Shown one piece after another: positions 23,602 through 32,622 of a stretch of 64,000 nt of DNA. Source of the stretch: Algoriphagus terrigena DSM 22685 (GTDB taxonomy: Bacteria; Bacteroidota; Bacteroidia; Cytophagales; Cyclobacteriaceae). The first letter of the stretch is position 1. Every line of letters starts with the position of its first letter. The position numbers and the translations under genes are program-made. Below the pieces are notes generated by a model. That model was not told the DNA's origin. It made no database searches and saw only the letters and a list, made by a program, of their open reading frames with translations. The stretch lies in NCBI RefSeq assembly GCF_000429445.1, contig NZ_AUBW01000005.1, forward strand, positions 124,001 to 188,000. Direction: 5' to 3'.

Positions 23602-25047
23602 ATGAACTTCGACTCAATTTTCAGTGCCGCCCAAGAAGCCTTTCTTTTTTACAAAAACCTCCCTGGAAAAGAAAAAGGCGCGTTTCTAGAAACTCTGGCG
23701 GAAATCCTGGAGGCAAACAGAGCGGACATCGTCCCCTTGGCTGTCAAAGAATCTAATCTGCCTGAGGGACGAATCAACGGCGAATTGGGAAGGACAACCG
23801 GCCAGATCAAGCTTTTCGCCAACCTGGTCAAAGAAGGTTCTTGGGTCGAAGCGACCATAGATCCTGCCGATCCAACCCGCGCTCCACTGCCTAAAGCAGA
23901 CATCCGTCGATTTCTGACTCCGCTGGGTCCAGTCGTGGTTTTTGGTGCAAGCAATTTTCCTTTGGCGTTTTCCACAGCCGGCGGTGACACCATCTCAGCT
24001 TTGGCGGCAGGCTGTCCGGTGATCTACAAAGCCCACCCAGCACATCCTGAAACCTCCAAAAAAATAGCAGACTGCATTCATCAGGCAATTCTGAAATGTA
24101 GCCTGCCGGCTGCGCTCTTCACGCACGTTGAGGGCGGGATCGCCGAAGGTCAGGCATTGGTGAAGCATCCTATCGCAAAAGCGGTGGCTTTTACCGGATC
24201 GCATGTGGGTGGCATGGCGCTTTTCGATCTCGCTAACAAACGCGACGAGCCGATTCCGGTTTACGCGGAAATGGGTTCGGTGAATCCGATTTTCACCTTT
24301 CCGAAAAAGCTGGAAAACGAGTTGGAGTCGATGGCAAAAGCCTTTATCGGGTCGCTGACCTTGGGAGTGGGACAATTTTGTACCAACCCCGGACTGATCT
24401 TCGTGCCGGAAAGCCAGGCAAAAGCCTTTGAAAGCGCCATCGCTGCCGAACTCAACGCAATTGCTTCTGCGCCGATGCTGCATCCAGGAATCGCCCAAGC
24501 CTATTACGATTCGATCCAATATTTGCAATCCCGAGAGGAACTTCGCTGGGTCAAAGTGGCGGATCCGAAGCACCTGATCAACGGAAGCACCGCTTTGGCG
24601 GAGATCAAAGCTTCCGATTGGCTTTCTGACGCCGTTTTCCAAAAAGAAGTCTTCGGTGCGTTTGCCATGATGGTGGTCTATCAAAACGAAGACGAGCTAC
24701 TCGAAATCTCCAAAAAACTGCATGGCCAGCTGACCATCACCGTTTGGGCGGAGGCAGAGGAGCTGCAAAACCAGCTTTTCCTGCTTAATCTTCTCGAAGA
24801 AAAATGCGGCCGACTGCTATTCAAGGGCGTGCCGACAGGAGTGGAAGTCGGCTATGCAATGCAGCACGGCGGGCCTTACCCATCGACGACTGCGTCAAAC
24901 AGCACCTCTGTCGGAGCCCATGCGATCAAGCGGTTTGCAAGACCGATTGCCTTCCAGGACATGCCGCAGGAATTGCTTCCTGATGCCCTGCGAGATGGAA
25001 ATCCACTGGGAATCATGAGAATGATTAACGGAGTCCATACGAAGTAG
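23602..25047 (+). CDS. Aldehyde dehydrogenase, probable 2-oxoglutarate semialdehyde dehydrogenase
   Basis: A 481-residue NAD(P)-dependent aldehyde dehydrogenase with nucleophile Cys260 (GQFCTNPG), the Glu of EMGSVNPIF and the glycine motif region FTGSHVGG. It fits the subgroup that oxidises 2,5-dioxopentanoate to 2-oxoglutarate, the last step of hydroxyproline and some sugar-acid routes. Its position after the deaminase gene supports that substrate. 98 bases of low-complexity repeat separate the two genes. Confidence 0.9.
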   Translation: MNFDSIFSAAQEAFLFYKNLPGKEKGAFLETLAEILEANRADIVPLAVKESNLPEGRINGELGRTTGQIKLFANLVKEGSWVEATIDPADPTRAPLPKADIRRFLTPLGPVVVFGASNFPLAFSTAGGDTISALAAGCPVIYKAHPAHPETSKKIADCIHQAILKCSLPAALFTHVEGGIAEGQALVKHPIAKAVAFTGSHVGGMALFDLANKRDEPIPVYAEMGSVNPIFTFPKKLENELESMAKAFIGSLTLGVGQFCTNPGLIFVPESQAKAFESAIAAELNAIASAPMLHPGIAQAYYDSIQYLQSREELRWVKVADPKHLINGSTALAEIKASDWLSDAVFQKEVFGAFAMMVVYQNEDELLEISKKLHGQLTITVWAEAEELQNQLFLLNLLEEKCGRLLFKGVPTGVEVGYAMQHGGPYPSTTASNSTSVGAHAIKRFARPIAFQDMPQELLPDALRDGNPLGIMRMINGVHTK

Positions 25048-25059
25048 TAGATGTGGATG

Positions 25060-25229
25060 TTTACGATTTACGAATTGCGATTTACGGGCAGATGAGACGA
25101 CTTGATGCTAATACCAGAGTTTTGCTTACACCTTTCAACCTTAAAACTCTCGTGCAGAGCATATTGAAGCACACCACCTTCCATCTCAATATTCCAATCT
25201 TTCAATTTTAGAATTTTGCAATCCTAAAA
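25060..25229. repeat. Intergenic region with phrase-like repeats and a hairpin
   Basis: At 25060-25087 the word TTACGATTTACGAATTGCGA recurs in pieces. GAGTTTT near 25108 pairs with AAAACTC near 25143. At 25179-25229 text of the type ATTCCAATCTTTCAATTTTA followed by GAATTTTGCAATCC runs up to the epimerase start. It is the same family as the repeats before the neighbouring genes. Confidence 0.65.
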
Positions 25230-26234
25230 ATGCCCTCCCGCCATACCTTTAGCTGCATCGACGCCCATACCTGCGGCAATCCCGTCAGGGTTGTTTCCGG
25301 TGGAGTTCCTTTTCTGAAAGGAAACAACATGCTCGAAAAACGTCAATATTTCCTGGAAAATCTGGATTGGATTCGCACCGGACTCATGTTTGAGCCGCGT
25401 GGTCACGACATGATGTCTGGCTCGATGCTTTTCCCTCCACACGATCCGGAAAATGATTTCGCTGTCCTCTTTATCGAAACCTCGGGTTGCCTGCCGATGT
25501 GTGGACACGGTACGATCGGCACCATTACGATTGCCATCGAGGAAGGCTTGATTCATCCGAAAACACCCGGCTTTCTGAGAATGGAAGCACCAGCCGGTCT
25601 CGTACTGATTGAGTACAAGCAGGAGGGCAAAAAGGTCAAATCCGTCAAACTGACCAACGTAAAGAGTTTCTTGGCCGCGGAAAGTCTGGAAATCGAGATC
25701 GAAGAACTTGGCAAGCTCACCGTGGATGTCGCTTATGGCGGCAACTTCTACTGCATCGTCGATCCGCAGGAGAACTTCCCCGGAATCGAACATTTCAAAG
25801 CCGAACAGCTTATCTCCATGGCGCGAAATCTCCGCCAAAAGATGAACGAACGATACGACTTTGTCCATCCGGAACACGACAAGATCCGCGGACTTTCGCA
25901 TGTCCTTTGGACAGGAAAAACGCTCGATCCGACCAGCACGGCACGAAATGCGGTATTCTACGGAGACAAGGCCATCGACCGCTCACCCTGCGGCACCGGT
26001 ACGTCTGCGCGAATGGCGCAGTGGTTTGCCAAGGGCTGGCTGAGGCCGGGCGATGAGTTCGTCCACGAGAGCTTCATCGGCTCTAAGTTTACCGGGCGAA
26101 TCGAGGAAGTCACCGAGATCGGGGGAAAACCGGCCATCATTCCGAGCATCGAAGGATGGGCCAAAGTGTACGGATACAATACCATCATCCTGGACGACGA
26201 CGATCCGTATGTCCATGGATTTCAAGTGATTTGA
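25230..26234 (+). CDS. Proline racemase family, probable 4-hydroxyproline 2-epimerase
   Basis: A 334-residue enzyme with both catalytic cysteines of the two-base racemase/epimerase mechanism: Cys91 (MCGHGT) and Cys254 (PCGTGT). The related trans-3-hydroxyproline dehydratases lack one of them. It would turn trans-4-hydroxy-L-proline into cis-4-hydroxy-D-proline, the entry step of the pathway. The neighbouring D-amino-acid dehydrogenase, deaminase and semialdehyde dehydrogenase make hydroxyproline far more likely than proline as the substrate. Confidence 0.92.
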   Translation: MPSRHTFSCIDAHTCGNPVRVVSGGVPFLKGNNMLEKRQYFLENLDWIRTGLMFEPRGHDMMSGSMLFPPHDPENDFAVLFIETSGCLPMCGHGTIGTITIAIEEGLIHPKTPGFLRMEAPAGLVLIEYKQEGKKVKSVKLTNVKSFLAAESLEIEIEELGKLTVDVAYGGNFYCIVDPQENFPGIEHFKAEQLISMARNLRQKMNERYDFVHPEHDKIRGLSHVLWTGKTLDPTSTARNAVFYGDKAIDRSPCGTGTSARMAQWFAKGWLRPGDEFVHESFIGSKFTGRIEEVTEIGGKPAIIPSIEGWAKVYGYNTIILDDDDPYVHGFQVI

Positions 26235-26312
26235 GAGATAAGATGCAAGAGCCAAGAATCAAGAATTCTGGTTCCAGCGTCTAGGCTCTTGGTTCTAAGC
26301 TCTTGACTCTAT
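26235..26312. repeat. Phrase-like intergenic repeat with inverted halves
   Basis: AGATGCAAGAGCCAAGAATC, then AAGAATTCTG, faces CTAGGCTCTTGGTTCTAAGC then TCTTGACTCT. The first half (AAGA-type words) is the approximate reverse complement of the second (TCTTG-type words), so a long imperfect hairpin can form in the gap between the epimerase and dehydrogenase genes. Confidence 0.68.
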
Positions 26313-26313
26313 T

Positions 26314-27561
26314 ATGAAACCAACCCTCATCATCGGCGGCGGAATCGTCGGTTTGTTCACTGCTTATTTTCTGAACAAAGAAGGAATCGAAGTCACGGTT
26401 ATCGACCGGACCGACCTTTCGGAAAATTGCTCCACAGGCAATGCCGGCATGATCGTGCCCAGCCACATTATTCCCTTGGCCGCTCCGGGTATGATCAGCA
26501 AGGGGATTTCCTGGATGTTTTCTTCCAAAAGCCCCTTCTACATCCATCCCCGCTTGGATATGAAGCTGGCCAAGTGGTGCCTTCTTTTCTTCAAAGCCGC
26601 CAATGAGGCTCAGGTCAATCGTGCGATTCCTTTCCTCAAAAACCTCAGCCTACTGAGCAAATTCCTCTATCTGGAGTTTAAAGAAGCGCATCCTGAGGCG
26701 GCTCTGGCACTTCAGGAGAAAGGCCTGATGATGGCGTATCAGACACAGGCTGTAGAAAAAGAAGAGGTTGAATTTGCTCATTTGGCGAGAAAGCACGGAC
26801 TGGAAGCGGAAATCCTGACACCGGACGATCTCCGAAAAGTGGAACCCAATCTCGAACTGAAAGCCCGCGGAGCGGTACTTCTTCCCGGTGATGCGCACCT
26901 GGATCCCGGAGCTTTGTATGGCTTTTTGAACAAGTATCTGAAAGAAAAGGGCGTCAAATTTCTCTCCAACACGCAAGTGACAGACTTTGAAAAGACCGGC
27001 TCGAAAGTCTCCGCAGTCATCACAGACAAAGGAAAGATCGATGCTGAAAAGGTCATCCTTTGCGGTGGTTCCTGGTCTGGCGAACTCGCCCAGATGTTGG
27101 GTTTTTCACTTCCGATGATGGGTGGCAAAGGCTACTCGTTCCTCCAGGAAAACAAACCGGAGATCATGCAGGCCACGATCCTTACCGAACAAAAAGTCGC
27201 TGTCAGCCCTTACGGTGCACACATTCGATTTGGCGGCACGATGGAGATCGCCGGTACGAACCAATCGATCAACCGAAACCGGGTCAAAGGAATCTATGAA
27301 GCCATCAACCGCTACTATCCGGACTTTCAGGCGAAGTTTCCCGAAGAAGGAAAGATCTGGAAAGGGCTCCGACCTTGCTCCCCCGACGGATTGCCCTACA
27401 TCGGTTTCGCGCCAAACTACACCAATGTCCTAGTCAACAGCGGACATTCGATGATGGGTGTCTCTTTGGCTCCGGCTTCTGGGAAAATCGTCGCCGAGCT
27501 TCATCAGCAAAAAGACACTTCCACTGAAATCGCAGGATTTGAAGTGGGTAGATATGCTTAA
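26314..27561 (+). CDS. FAD-dependent D-amino-acid dehydrogenase, probable D-hydroxyproline dehydrogenase
   Basis: A 415-residue DadA-like oxidoreductase. The N-terminal Rossmann motif IIGGGIVGL binds FAD, and the C-terminal RPCSPDGLPYIGFA and HSMMGVSLAPASGK segments are typical of glycine/D-amino-acid oxidases. In this cluster it should oxidise cis-4-hydroxy-D-proline to 1-pyrroline-4-hydroxy-2-carboxylate and pass electrons to the respiratory chain. It is the last gene of the cluster and is followed by a strong terminator. Confidence 0.9.
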   Translation: MKPTLIIGGGIVGLFTAYFLNKEGIEVTVIDRTDLSENCSTGNAGMIVPSHIIPLAAPGMISKGISWMFSSKSPFYIHPRLDMKLAKWCLLFFKAANEAQVNRAIPFLKNLSLLSKFLYLEFKEAHPEAALALQEKGLMMAYQTQAVEKEEVEFAHLARKHGLEAEILTPDDLRKVEPNLELKARGAVLLPGDAHLDPGALYGFLNKYLKEKGVKFLSNTQVTDFEKTGSKVSAVITDKGKIDAEKVILCGGSWSGELAQMLGFSLPMMGGKGYSFLQENKPEIMQATILTEQKVAVSPYGAHIRFGGTMEIAGTNQSINRNRVKGIYEAINRYYPDFQAKFPEEGKIWKGLRPCSPDGLPYIGFAPNYTNVLVNSGHSMMGVSLAPASGKIVAELHQQKDTSTEIAGFEVGRYA

Positions 27562-27592
27562 AAATTTTGGATTGGGTCAACTAAACGAAAGG

Positions 27593-27617
27593 CAGCGGGA
27601 AGTCCCGCTGTTTTTTT
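27593..27617 (+). terminator. Rho-independent terminator ending the hydroxyproline cluster
   Basis: CAGCGGGA at 27593-27600 pairs with TCCCGCTG at 27603-27610, and seven T residues follow. It also marks the border to the exopolysaccharide locus. Confidence 0.9.
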
Positions 27618-27634
27618 GTTTTCCCCCGCCAGGT

Positions 27635-28843
27635 TTATTCCTTCACCTCCGGTTTTGAGGTGATCGTCGCCACCATCAAGTCAAAGGCCTTACGGATCTC
27701 GGCAAACTGCCGGTCTCTGGATTCCTCCAGTTCTTCTTTGGCAACACCGGTCGCGGTCATAAATCGGTCAAACAAGCCGGAAAACTCCACCGCGTCCCGA
27801 TTGCCCTCCACGCCCCAAGTCCCCAGATAGGCACTCAGCTTCTCCACCTTCAAGCCCACATGCGGCACCGCATAGCTCATCGCTGTGATGGCCCCATGGA
27901 GACTCGTCCCGATATAGCATTTCGAATTGGCGATCAGGTACATGATATCCCAGATCGTGTCCGCATCAAAATAGGTAAAGGGTGACTTCACCAACTTGCC
28001 CAGATGGTGTAGTGCTTCATGATCGTCATGATCCAGCGCTTTCCCGATCGGGCAAAAGCACAGCTCCGTATGTCCTTCTTCATGCACCCGGTCCAGCTCC
28101 GCAGCGATGGTCTTTTCATGGCCTCGGGTTGTTTTTTTGTTGATCTGGACAAAGGCATAAGCTCCCCGATGAGTCTCCACATAAGCTCGCACGTCCGCAC
28201 TTACCTTGTCTTTCAGAGTTCCCAGAGGAAAAAACTCAGCCATCAAAATCGCGGAATCGGGAAAAAGATGAGCCTCCAATCCAGCGTTCAGGACATTTCG
28301 AAGAGTCACCTCGTCCCTGACGGCAAAATAGTCCGCGTGCTGCAACTTGGGTATAAGCTCCCGGTATTTCAAAAAGGTCGCGTCACTGAGTCCAGATCCC
28401 CCCAAAGAATTGAGAATAATGGATCTGATCCCGGGGAATCGCTTTTTACCCAACAGAAACGGAAGCCTAGTCTTACCTCCCAGAAACTTCCTCGTCAGTC
28501 CATTGAGATCAAGAATCTTGTTGATCCTTTTGTGACGATAGTTGATCTTCTGAAAAACCGGACTGAGCGCCGCATAGAGTGAATTCCAAGTCACCCCCAA
28601 GGCTTCGCCGCCGGCGATGATGACATGCACCGGGTGATCGGGATCACTGCATTGCCGGTAAAAGTCCTGAAGGCCCTGAGTCGGAATCCCGCCTTCGGGC
28701 CTCAGATCACTTTTGACCAAACCAAAAAACTGAAATCGGAAGTCAAGTCCGTAGGTCTGTAGCTGTTTTTCTAGAATGATCGGAAAAAGTAGATCGCCGT
28801 AGTTGTATCGGTCAAAGGCACCGATAATGAGTATGTCTTGCAT
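27635..28843 (-). CDS. Polysaccharide pyruvyl transferase family protein
   Basis: A 402-residue protein with the family pattern: an N-terminal IIGAFDRYNYGDLLFPIILE, a mid-protein VIIAGGEALG, and a C-terminal KCYIGTSLHGAITAMSYAVP (the SLHG motif). These enzymes move pyruvate from phosphoenolpyruvate onto a sugar as a ketal. It is transcribed away from the rest of the exopolysaccharide cluster, with 206 bases of divergent promoter region to the flippase gene. The target sugar is not known. Confidence 0.88.
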   Translation of the reverse strand: MQDILIIGAFDRYNYGDLLFPIILEKQLQTYGLDFRFQFFGLVKSDLRPEGGIPTQGLQDFYRQCSDPDHPVHVIIAGGEALGVTWNSLYAALSPVFQKINYRHKRINKILDLNGLTRKFLGGKTRLPFLLGKKRFPGIRSIILNSLGGSGLSDATFLKYRELIPKLQHADYFAVRDEVTLRNVLNAGLEAHLFPDSAILMAEFFPLGTLKDKVSADVRAYVETHRGAYAFVQINKKTTRGHEKTIAAELDRVHEEGHTELCFCPIGKALDHDDHEALHHLGKLVKSPFTYFDADTIWDIMYLIANSKCYIGTSLHGAITAMSYAVPHVGLKVEKLSAYLGTWGVEGNRDAVEFSGLFDRFMTATGVAKEELEESRDRQFAEIRKAFDLMVATITSKPEVKE

Positions 28844-29049
28844 TGGATTTTTAGGTTTGAGCTGCGGACTGATGACCCATCCGCAAAAATTGATTCAGAA
28901 AAGATGACTAAATTCCTTGCCAAGCCTGAAACCTGCCGGTCTTTTTTAGGACATTAAAACCACCGGACCAACGCAGACCGGAAAAAGACTTGGCTTTTGG
29001 CCGACTTTTGGAAAGGTGGCCAGTAGAAATTTCATCAAAAATATCTTAA

Positions 29050-30594
29050 TTGAAAAGTCCATCTCCAGCAGCTAAACGCATTTTTTCCGGTTCGGTGTGG
29101 GGCATCGTCTCCAAAATTCTGGATGCAGGAGCCAAATTCATCACCATTCCTTTGCTGGTAGGATACTATGGCAAAGGCGATTACGGCCTGATTGCTTTGG
29201 CTTTTTCGCTCAACGCCTATCTGCGTCTGATGGATCTCGGAATGAACGTCGGCTCTGTCAGGTTCCTTTCCCAATGGGAAGCAAAAGGCGACTGGGATTC
29301 GATCAGCCGGGCCTCCAGGTCCGGGGTCATCTTCTATGGCGTCATCGGCTTGGTCAATACGCTGGTTTTCTTGTTTATGGCTTTCAACGGGGAGTATTTC
29401 TTCAAGCTTTCCCCAGACCAGATCCCCGTCTATCGCACGATGATGTTTATCCTTTCGGCCAGCACAGTCCCCAACTGGCTATCCAATGTCGTCGTGCAGC
29501 TGCTCAGCGCAAAAGACGAGCTTGGACACGTGAACCGGGCATTTCTGATCAGCAGCTTGGCCAATTTCGGTGTCGCGTTGATTGCAGTTCAGTTCAAATG
29601 GTCGCTTCCGGCTTACTTCCTCGGCTATACCTTGGCAACCCTTCTGCCTATTCCACTGAATATCTTTAGGTTGAAAGTATTCCCAATCAAGCTCTCCCAG
29701 CTCCTGCTTCCGAAGTGGGACTTGCCGATCTTCAAAGAGATCATCGGCTACAGCGCTGCGATCTTCCTGATGGGAATCTTCCAGCTGACTGCCAACGAGC
29801 TCCGACCAATCCTCTTGGCGAGATATGCCTCCAGCATCGATGTGCTCACAGATTACCGGGTGATCCAGACGATAGCGATGCTGGTGATTTCATTTGGAAG
29901 CATCTTTCTACAGGTGCTACTTCCTTCTGCGTCAAAGATCTACGCGGAGGGAAATCACGACAAGATCGAGCGGATGGTCTTGGAAGCGACCCGCTACATC
30001 TCGCTATTCCTCTGTTTTGTGGTCTTCATCCTGATCCTCAATTCCCACGATCTACTCGGTCTATACATGGGACCCGATTATCTCTACCTCGCTCCCTGGC
30101 TCAATCTCTGGCTGCTGACTGTCCTGCTCAACATGCACAATACACCGGTGGCGAGCCTGGTACTCTCTTCTGGCAAGACCAAGGCGCTGATCTTTTCCTC
30201 GGCGATCTCCTGCATCGTTTCACTTCCCATCACGGTGGTCCTCGCTCCCACGATGAATGTCGGCGCGGCGGTGTTGGGATATCTGGTGTACATGTCGATT
30301 CAGATTGGGTTTTTCTATGTGTATTACATTCCCAAGGTGCTTAAGCTCAGCAGCTGGAAAATCCTCGCCACCTCCTTCGTGCCAGCTTTAATGGTAGGGC
30401 TTTTGTCCTTTGGCGGAGCGTACGGATTGCAAAAGTGGCTCGGGTTGGGGAATTCGGAATGGGTCAAGATGATTCTGAACTCAGGCATATTTTCCCTGAT
30501 ATTTCTGGCTGTGGCCGGAGTATTTTTGATCAGACCGGGCGAAAAACAGCTCCTGAACGCCTATTTACAACGCTTTACAAGACGAGCCAACTAA
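29050..30594 (+). CDS. Oligosaccharide flippase (Wzx-like)
   Basis: A 514-residue integral membrane protein with about 12-14 hydrophobic helices and the polysaccharide-export signature at the N-terminus (FSGSVWGIVSKILDAGAKFI). It should flip lipid-linked repeat units across the inner membrane. Translation appears to start at a TTG (29050), because no in-frame ATG lies upstream. It begins the long plus-strand run of exopolysaccharide genes, and the next gene follows after 6 bases. Confidence 0.9.
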   Translation: MKSPSPAAKRIFSGSVWGIVSKILDAGAKFITIPLLVGYYGKGDYGLIALAFSLNAYLRLMDLGMNVGSVRFLSQWEAKGDWDSISRASRSGVIFYGVIGLVNTLVFLFMAFNGEYFFKLSPDQIPVYRTMMFILSASTVPNWLSNVVVQLLSAKDELGHVNRAFLISSLANFGVALIAVQFKWSLPAYFLGYTLATLLPIPLNIFRLKVFPIKLSQLLLPKWDLPIFKEIIGYSAAIFLMGIFQLTANELRPILLARYASSIDVLTDYRVIQTIAMLVISFGSIFLQVLLPSASKIYAEGNHDKIERMVLEATRYISLFLCFVVFILILNSHDLLGLYMGPDYLYLAPWLNLWLLTVLLNMHNTPVASLVLSSGKTKALIFSSAISCIVSLPITVVLAPTMNVGAAVLGYLVYMSIQIGFFYVYYIPKVLKLSSWKILATSFVPALMVGLLSFGGAYGLQKWLGLGNSEWVKMILNSGIFSLIFLAVAGVFLIRPGEKQLLNAYLQRFTRRAN

Positions 30595-30600
30595 ACAAAG

Positions 30601-31533
30601 ATGGTCAAGTTTTCTATCTGCATACCCGCTTTCAAAAGCAGCTTCCTCGAAGAGTGTATCTCCAGCATCCTTGCCCAAACGGTCGGAGACTTCGAGCTGA
30701 TCATACTCAACGACTGCTCTCCTCAACCCGTTGACGAGGTAGTGAGAAAGTTTACAGATCCTCGGATCCGATATTTCACCAATGAAAAAAATGTCGGAGC
30801 CTACCACTTGGTCGACAACTGGAACAAATGCCTTTCGCTCGCAATTGGGGAATTTTTCCTCATAATGGGGGATGACGACCTCCTACACCCAGATTATCTT
30901 CGTGAGTTTTCTAAGTTGATCGAAAATTTTCCCGGCCTAAATGTCTACCACTGCCGCAGCAAAATAATCAACGATGCCGGAGAGACTGTCCGGTTGACTC
31001 CGGCACTTCCCGCGTTCGAGCACGTATTTGATTCCATCTGGCAGCGTCTCGAGCAACTCCGCTCCAACTACATCTCGGACTATGTCTATCGCATCGACTC
31101 GCTTCGCGCGCAGGGTGGATTTTTCAATCTTCCCCTAGCTTGGGGTTCGGACGATATCACGGCATTCATTGCCTCTCGGGATCTGGGGATTGCACATACC
31201 AACCGTCCGGTGTTTAAATACCGCAGTAACGCCCAGTCTATCACTTCCACCGGGAGCGATCTGATCAAGATGGAAGCAAATCTCGGCTATGCCGTTTGGC
31301 TGCGGGATTTTTTGAAAAACGAGCCCGCCGATGACACGGACCGGATCGCCAAGGATTACCTACAGACGCACTTTGCGCAGCTGATGCAAAAGCGAAAAGC
31401 CTATACCATGCTGCTGTCCATGAAGAGCAACAGCTGGGAAAAAGCGATGAATTGGTGGAAAAGCCGAAGACAGTTCGACCTGTCTAGCCAGGAAATTGCA
31501 ACGACATTTTTAAAGAGTTTTCGAAAATCATGA
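30601..31533 (+). CDS. Glycosyltransferase family 2
   Basis: A 310-residue GT-A fold enzyme: FSICIPAFKSSFLEECISSI, ELIILNDCSPQPVDE, and the metal-binding acidic motif MGDDDLLHP (about residues 94-102). It adds a sugar to the lipid-linked unit; donor and acceptor are unknown. It overlaps the next glycosyltransferase gene by four bases (ATGA). Confidence 0.9.
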   Translation: MVKFSICIPAFKSSFLEECISSILAQTVGDFELIILNDCSPQPVDEVVRKFTDPRIRYFTNEKNVGAYHLVDNWNKCLSLAIGEFFLIMGDDDLLHPDYLREFSKLIENFPGLNVYHCRSKIINDAGETVRLTPALPAFEHVFDSIWQRLEQLRSNYISDYVYRIDSLRAQGGFFNLPLAWGSDDITAFIASRDLGIAHTNRPVFKYRSNAQSITSTGSDLIKMEANLGYAVWLRDFLKNEPADDTDRIAKDYLQTHFAQLMQKRKAYTMLLSMKSNSWEKAMNWWKSRRQFDLSSQEIATTFLKSFRKS

Positions 31534-32609
31534 GCCAGGCGGAAGCAGCTATCCCCATCATTTTTAACCCTCCGGACAATTCGGAAAATCAATACATCCA
31601 CATTCTTGTGAAGGGAATCGAGGAAAAAGGATTCGTGGTGAATCCCTTGGACGACCTTTTCAAGAGCAGGGCTCATTTCCAATCCATCCGACTGGTTCAT
31701 TTGAATTGGTTTGAGAATCTGGATGAAAGCTCGAAGGGTGCGATGTGGAAAAGTTTTTCCCGAAAAATCGTCGCACTGCTGGCCATCAAAGCGAGCGGAA
31801 AAAAGCTCGTCTGGACGATGCACAACCGCCTTTCCCACGAAAAGGGGTCCGGAAAGCTGAGTACCATTCTGGTGAAATTGCTTCTGAAAAGCGTCGATGC
31901 CGTCGTCATCCACTGCGCCGCCACGGAGACCTTTTTGAGAGAGATTTATCCGAAGTTTCGGAGCAAAATCCTGTTGATTCCCCACCCGCATTTCATCGAC
32001 GTATACGGGAAAGCCCTTGAACTTCCCAAAAACCCACAAGAACCCCTGAAGCTTTTATTCATGGGGGCGGTGAAACCTTACAAAAATCTAGAACTCCTGA
32101 TCCGGGTGTGCAGGGAATTTGGAGATGCTATTCAACTCACGATTGCGGGCAAGCCTGCGTCACAGGACTATGCAGAGGATCTCCGGAGGCTGGCATCCGG
32201 CGCAGACCAGATTGATCTACGCCTGGGTTTCGTGGAAGATCATCAAATCCCGGACTTCATCGGGGCATCTGATCTGCTGGTCTTGCCCTATGACCTGAGA
32301 AGCAGTCTCAATTCCGGGACGGTGATTTTGGCCTTCTCCTATGGCCGCACGGTGATCTGCCCGAGAATTGGCACCATTGATGAACTGGCTGCCGCGGATT
32401 CCGGAGTGTTTTCGTATACCTATGCATCCGAGTCCGAGCATGAGTCAAAGCTCCGCTACGCCATCGGGCACGTACTTGAACTGAAAAAAAACGACCCGCT
32501 TGCGCTTCTGCAGATGGGGAGGACCATGAGAGAGCACGTACAAAAAGCAAACGACCCCGTTGTCGCGACAGATGGCCTTAGCAAGCTGTATCGGGATCTT
32601 TTATCTTGA
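31530..32609 (+). CDS. Glycosyltransferase (GT4-like, GT-B fold)
   Basis: A 359-residue protein with a GT-B C-terminal domain: KLLFMGAVKPYKNLELLI starts the donor half, followed by LRLGFVEDHQIPDFIGASDL and a LNSGTVILAFSYGR segment in place of the usual E-x7-E. The N-terminal half (VWTMHNRLSHE, then IPHPHFIDVYG) binds the acceptor. It starts within the stop of the preceding gene (ATGA) and precedes another GT4 gene by 13 bases. Confidence 0.85.
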   Translation: MSQAEAAIPIIFNPPDNSENQYIHILVKGIEEKGFVVNPLDDLFKSRAHFQSIRLVHLNWFENLDESSKGAMWKSFSRKIVALLAIKASGKKLVWTMHNRLSHEKGSGKLSTILVKLLLKSVDAVVIHCAATETFLREIYPKFRSKILLIPHPHFIDVYGKALELPKNPQEPLKLLFMGAVKPYKNLELLIRVCREFGDAIQLTIAGKPASQDYAEDLRRLASGADQIDLRLGFVEDHQIPDFIGASDLLVLPYDLRSSLNSGTVILAFSYGRTVICPRIGTIDELAAADSGVFSYTYASESEHESKLRYAIGHVLELKKNDPLALLQMGRTMREHVQKANDPVVATDGLSKLYRDLLS

Positions 32610-32622
32610 TCTTTTTTAACAC

